Source: an uncultured Pseudohongiella sp. (GTDB taxonomy: Bacteria > Pseudomonadota > Gammaproteobacteria > Pseudomonadales > Pseudohongiellaceae). Taken from it: a stretch of DNA of 64,000 bases. This document shows, one piece after another, positions 63,454 through 64,000 of this stretch (within the stretch, counting starts at the first letter, position 1; every line of letters begins with the position of its first letter). Below the pieces are notes generated by a model that ran no database searches, had not been told where the DNA came from, and saw only the letters and a program-made list of their open reading frames with translations. The position numbers were made by a program, and so were the translations under genes. Where the stretch lies: assembly GCA_951812715.1 (NCBI GenBank), contig OX638323.1, positions 1,550,001 through 1,614,000 on the forward strand. Reading direction: 5' to 3'.

Positions 63454-63784
63454 CCCACTAACCGATAAGGCTTGCTTCGTTCCAGCCGCCGGGCGCGACT
63501 CGGCGGCGCTCGGGCTGCGCGCGGAGCTGTCGCTTGGTGACCGCTTGCCCTGGGATTCATGTTGCAACCAAGTGCTTTCAGTGACTGCGCGAAGTGAGGG
63601 GCCGCGAGGGAGCGCCTGCGCGCATCATCAGAGTCGGCGCGTAGCGTGAAAGGCTTGAAGCGACGACGAACCGATTCGAACCTCGCCATGGATGGCAAGC
63701 CGAGGTTAAGCGCACAGGCGCTCATGCTCGCGGCCTCGCTCGAAGCCACGAATCCTCAAGTTCAGGGAAAATATCGCCCGCGAA
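63454..63784. repeat. Gap with a dispersed hairpin-repeat copy
   Basis: No gene is supported. CAGCCGCCGGGCGCGACTCG begins at 63483 (imperfect hairpin), followed by GCGCGGAGCTGTCGCTTGG and CCGCTTGCCC, matching the family seen at 59 kb. The rest shows nothing recognisable. Confidence 0.5.
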
Positions 63785-64000
63785 TCAATCAATGCCGAGC
63801 AGGGGCCAAAGTTCGTCGATTCTGGCTTTGACTTCCTTGCTCATCGCGATGGGCCGGCCCCATTTGCGGTCGGTTTCCGCTGGCCATTTGCTGGTTGCAT
63901 CCAATCCCATCTTGGAGCCGAGCCCGGCCACGGGAGAGGCGAAATCCAGATAGTCGATCGGGGTATTGTCGATCAGTACCGTGTCCCGGATCGGGTCCAT
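63785..64000 (-). CDS. ubiD: UbiD 3-octaprenyl-4-hydroxybenzoate carboxy-lyase, C-terminal part
   Basis: The last 71 residues of a gene that continues past the window end. [19 protein letters not shown], then [20 protein letters not shown] and the closing [17 protein letters not shown] are the C-terminus of UbiD, the prenylated-FMN-dependent decarboxylase of ubiquinone synthesis. Most of the enzyme (cofactor and metal sites) lies outside. Confidence 0.93.
   Translation of the reverse strand: MDPIRDTVLIDNTPIDYLDFASPVAGLGSKMGLDATSKWPAETDRKWGRPIAMSKEVKARIDELWPLLGID

Overview
The window is GC-rich bacterial chromosome, almost certainly from a gammaproteobacterium. Many blocks keep a gene order familiar from Pseudomonas and its relatives: HAD phosphatase / rppH-ptsP; lgt-thyA-folA; rdgB-hemW, metX-metW, yggT, proC, yggS back to back with pilT; gshB-tonB-yqgE-ruvX; lptM-lysA-dapF-DUF484; argH near hemC-hemD-hemX-hemY; and the end of ubiD. 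The blocks are not contiguous as in a pseudomonad, so this is probably a less-studied (possibly uncultured) lineage. No tRNA, rRNA, CRISPR array, prophage or intact insertion sequence was seen.

Layout. 1-1300: eroding toxin-antitoxin genes (a frameshifted BrnT-like toxin and an intact HigB/HigA-type pair with a readable promoter/operator). 1348-5730: helicase Lhr. 5.8-14.5 kb: small housekeeping genes, a periplasmic molybdenum oxidoreductase, HAD phosphatase, RppH, PtsP and an NRDE protein. 14.6-16.1 kb: OsmC-like protein and a ParD/ParE pair whose antitoxin is broken. 16.2-18.3 kb: lgt-thyA-folA. 18.3-18.9 kb: a tandem array of a dispersed hairpin repeat. 18.9-29.3 kb: argA, argE, phhB, hemW, rdgB, metW, metX, yggT, proC, yggS and pilT. 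29.3-32.3 kb: ruvX-yqgE-tonB-gshB. 32.4-39.3 kb: a surface-glycan segment with a membrane protein, two GT2 enzymes, a DNA glycosylase and a very large multi-domain glycosyltransferase with a heptad-repeat coiled coil. 39.3-42.3 kb: the DAP/lysine block. 42.4-44.9 kb: a MITE-like element, an SSS sugar-type symporter and a fused xylulokinase/xylose isomerase remnant. 45.2-49 kb: a Gld-type ABC system. 49-51.1 kb: a two-component system. 51.2-51.6 kb: a short-palindrome array. 51.7-56.2 kb: an ABC-F ATPase, an HtrA-like protease and argH. 56.3-58.8 kb: a Fic protein with a cluster of palindromic sites, then adenine deaminase. 59.2-63.5 kb: hemCDXY. 63.8 kb to the end: ubiD C-terminus.

The most unusual signal is the 11-bp near-palindrome TGGGTGTCCCA. 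It occurs eight times inside hemW, always at spacings that are multiples of three, where it encodes a DGTPT-rich insert of about 105 residues between the radical-SAM cysteine loop and the GGGTPS motif. It occurs six more times, with unconstrained spacing, in the intergenic region between the two-component system and the ABC-F gene. Other observations are three further repeat families (a hairpin family at five places, a repeat of about 80 bp upstream of two genes, and a 247-bp element with 34-bp inverted ends), a deletion fusion of xylB and xylA beside a retained symporter, and 12-bp-arm palindromes overlapping the probable promoter of the Fic gene. Several genes appear to use GTG or TTG starts.
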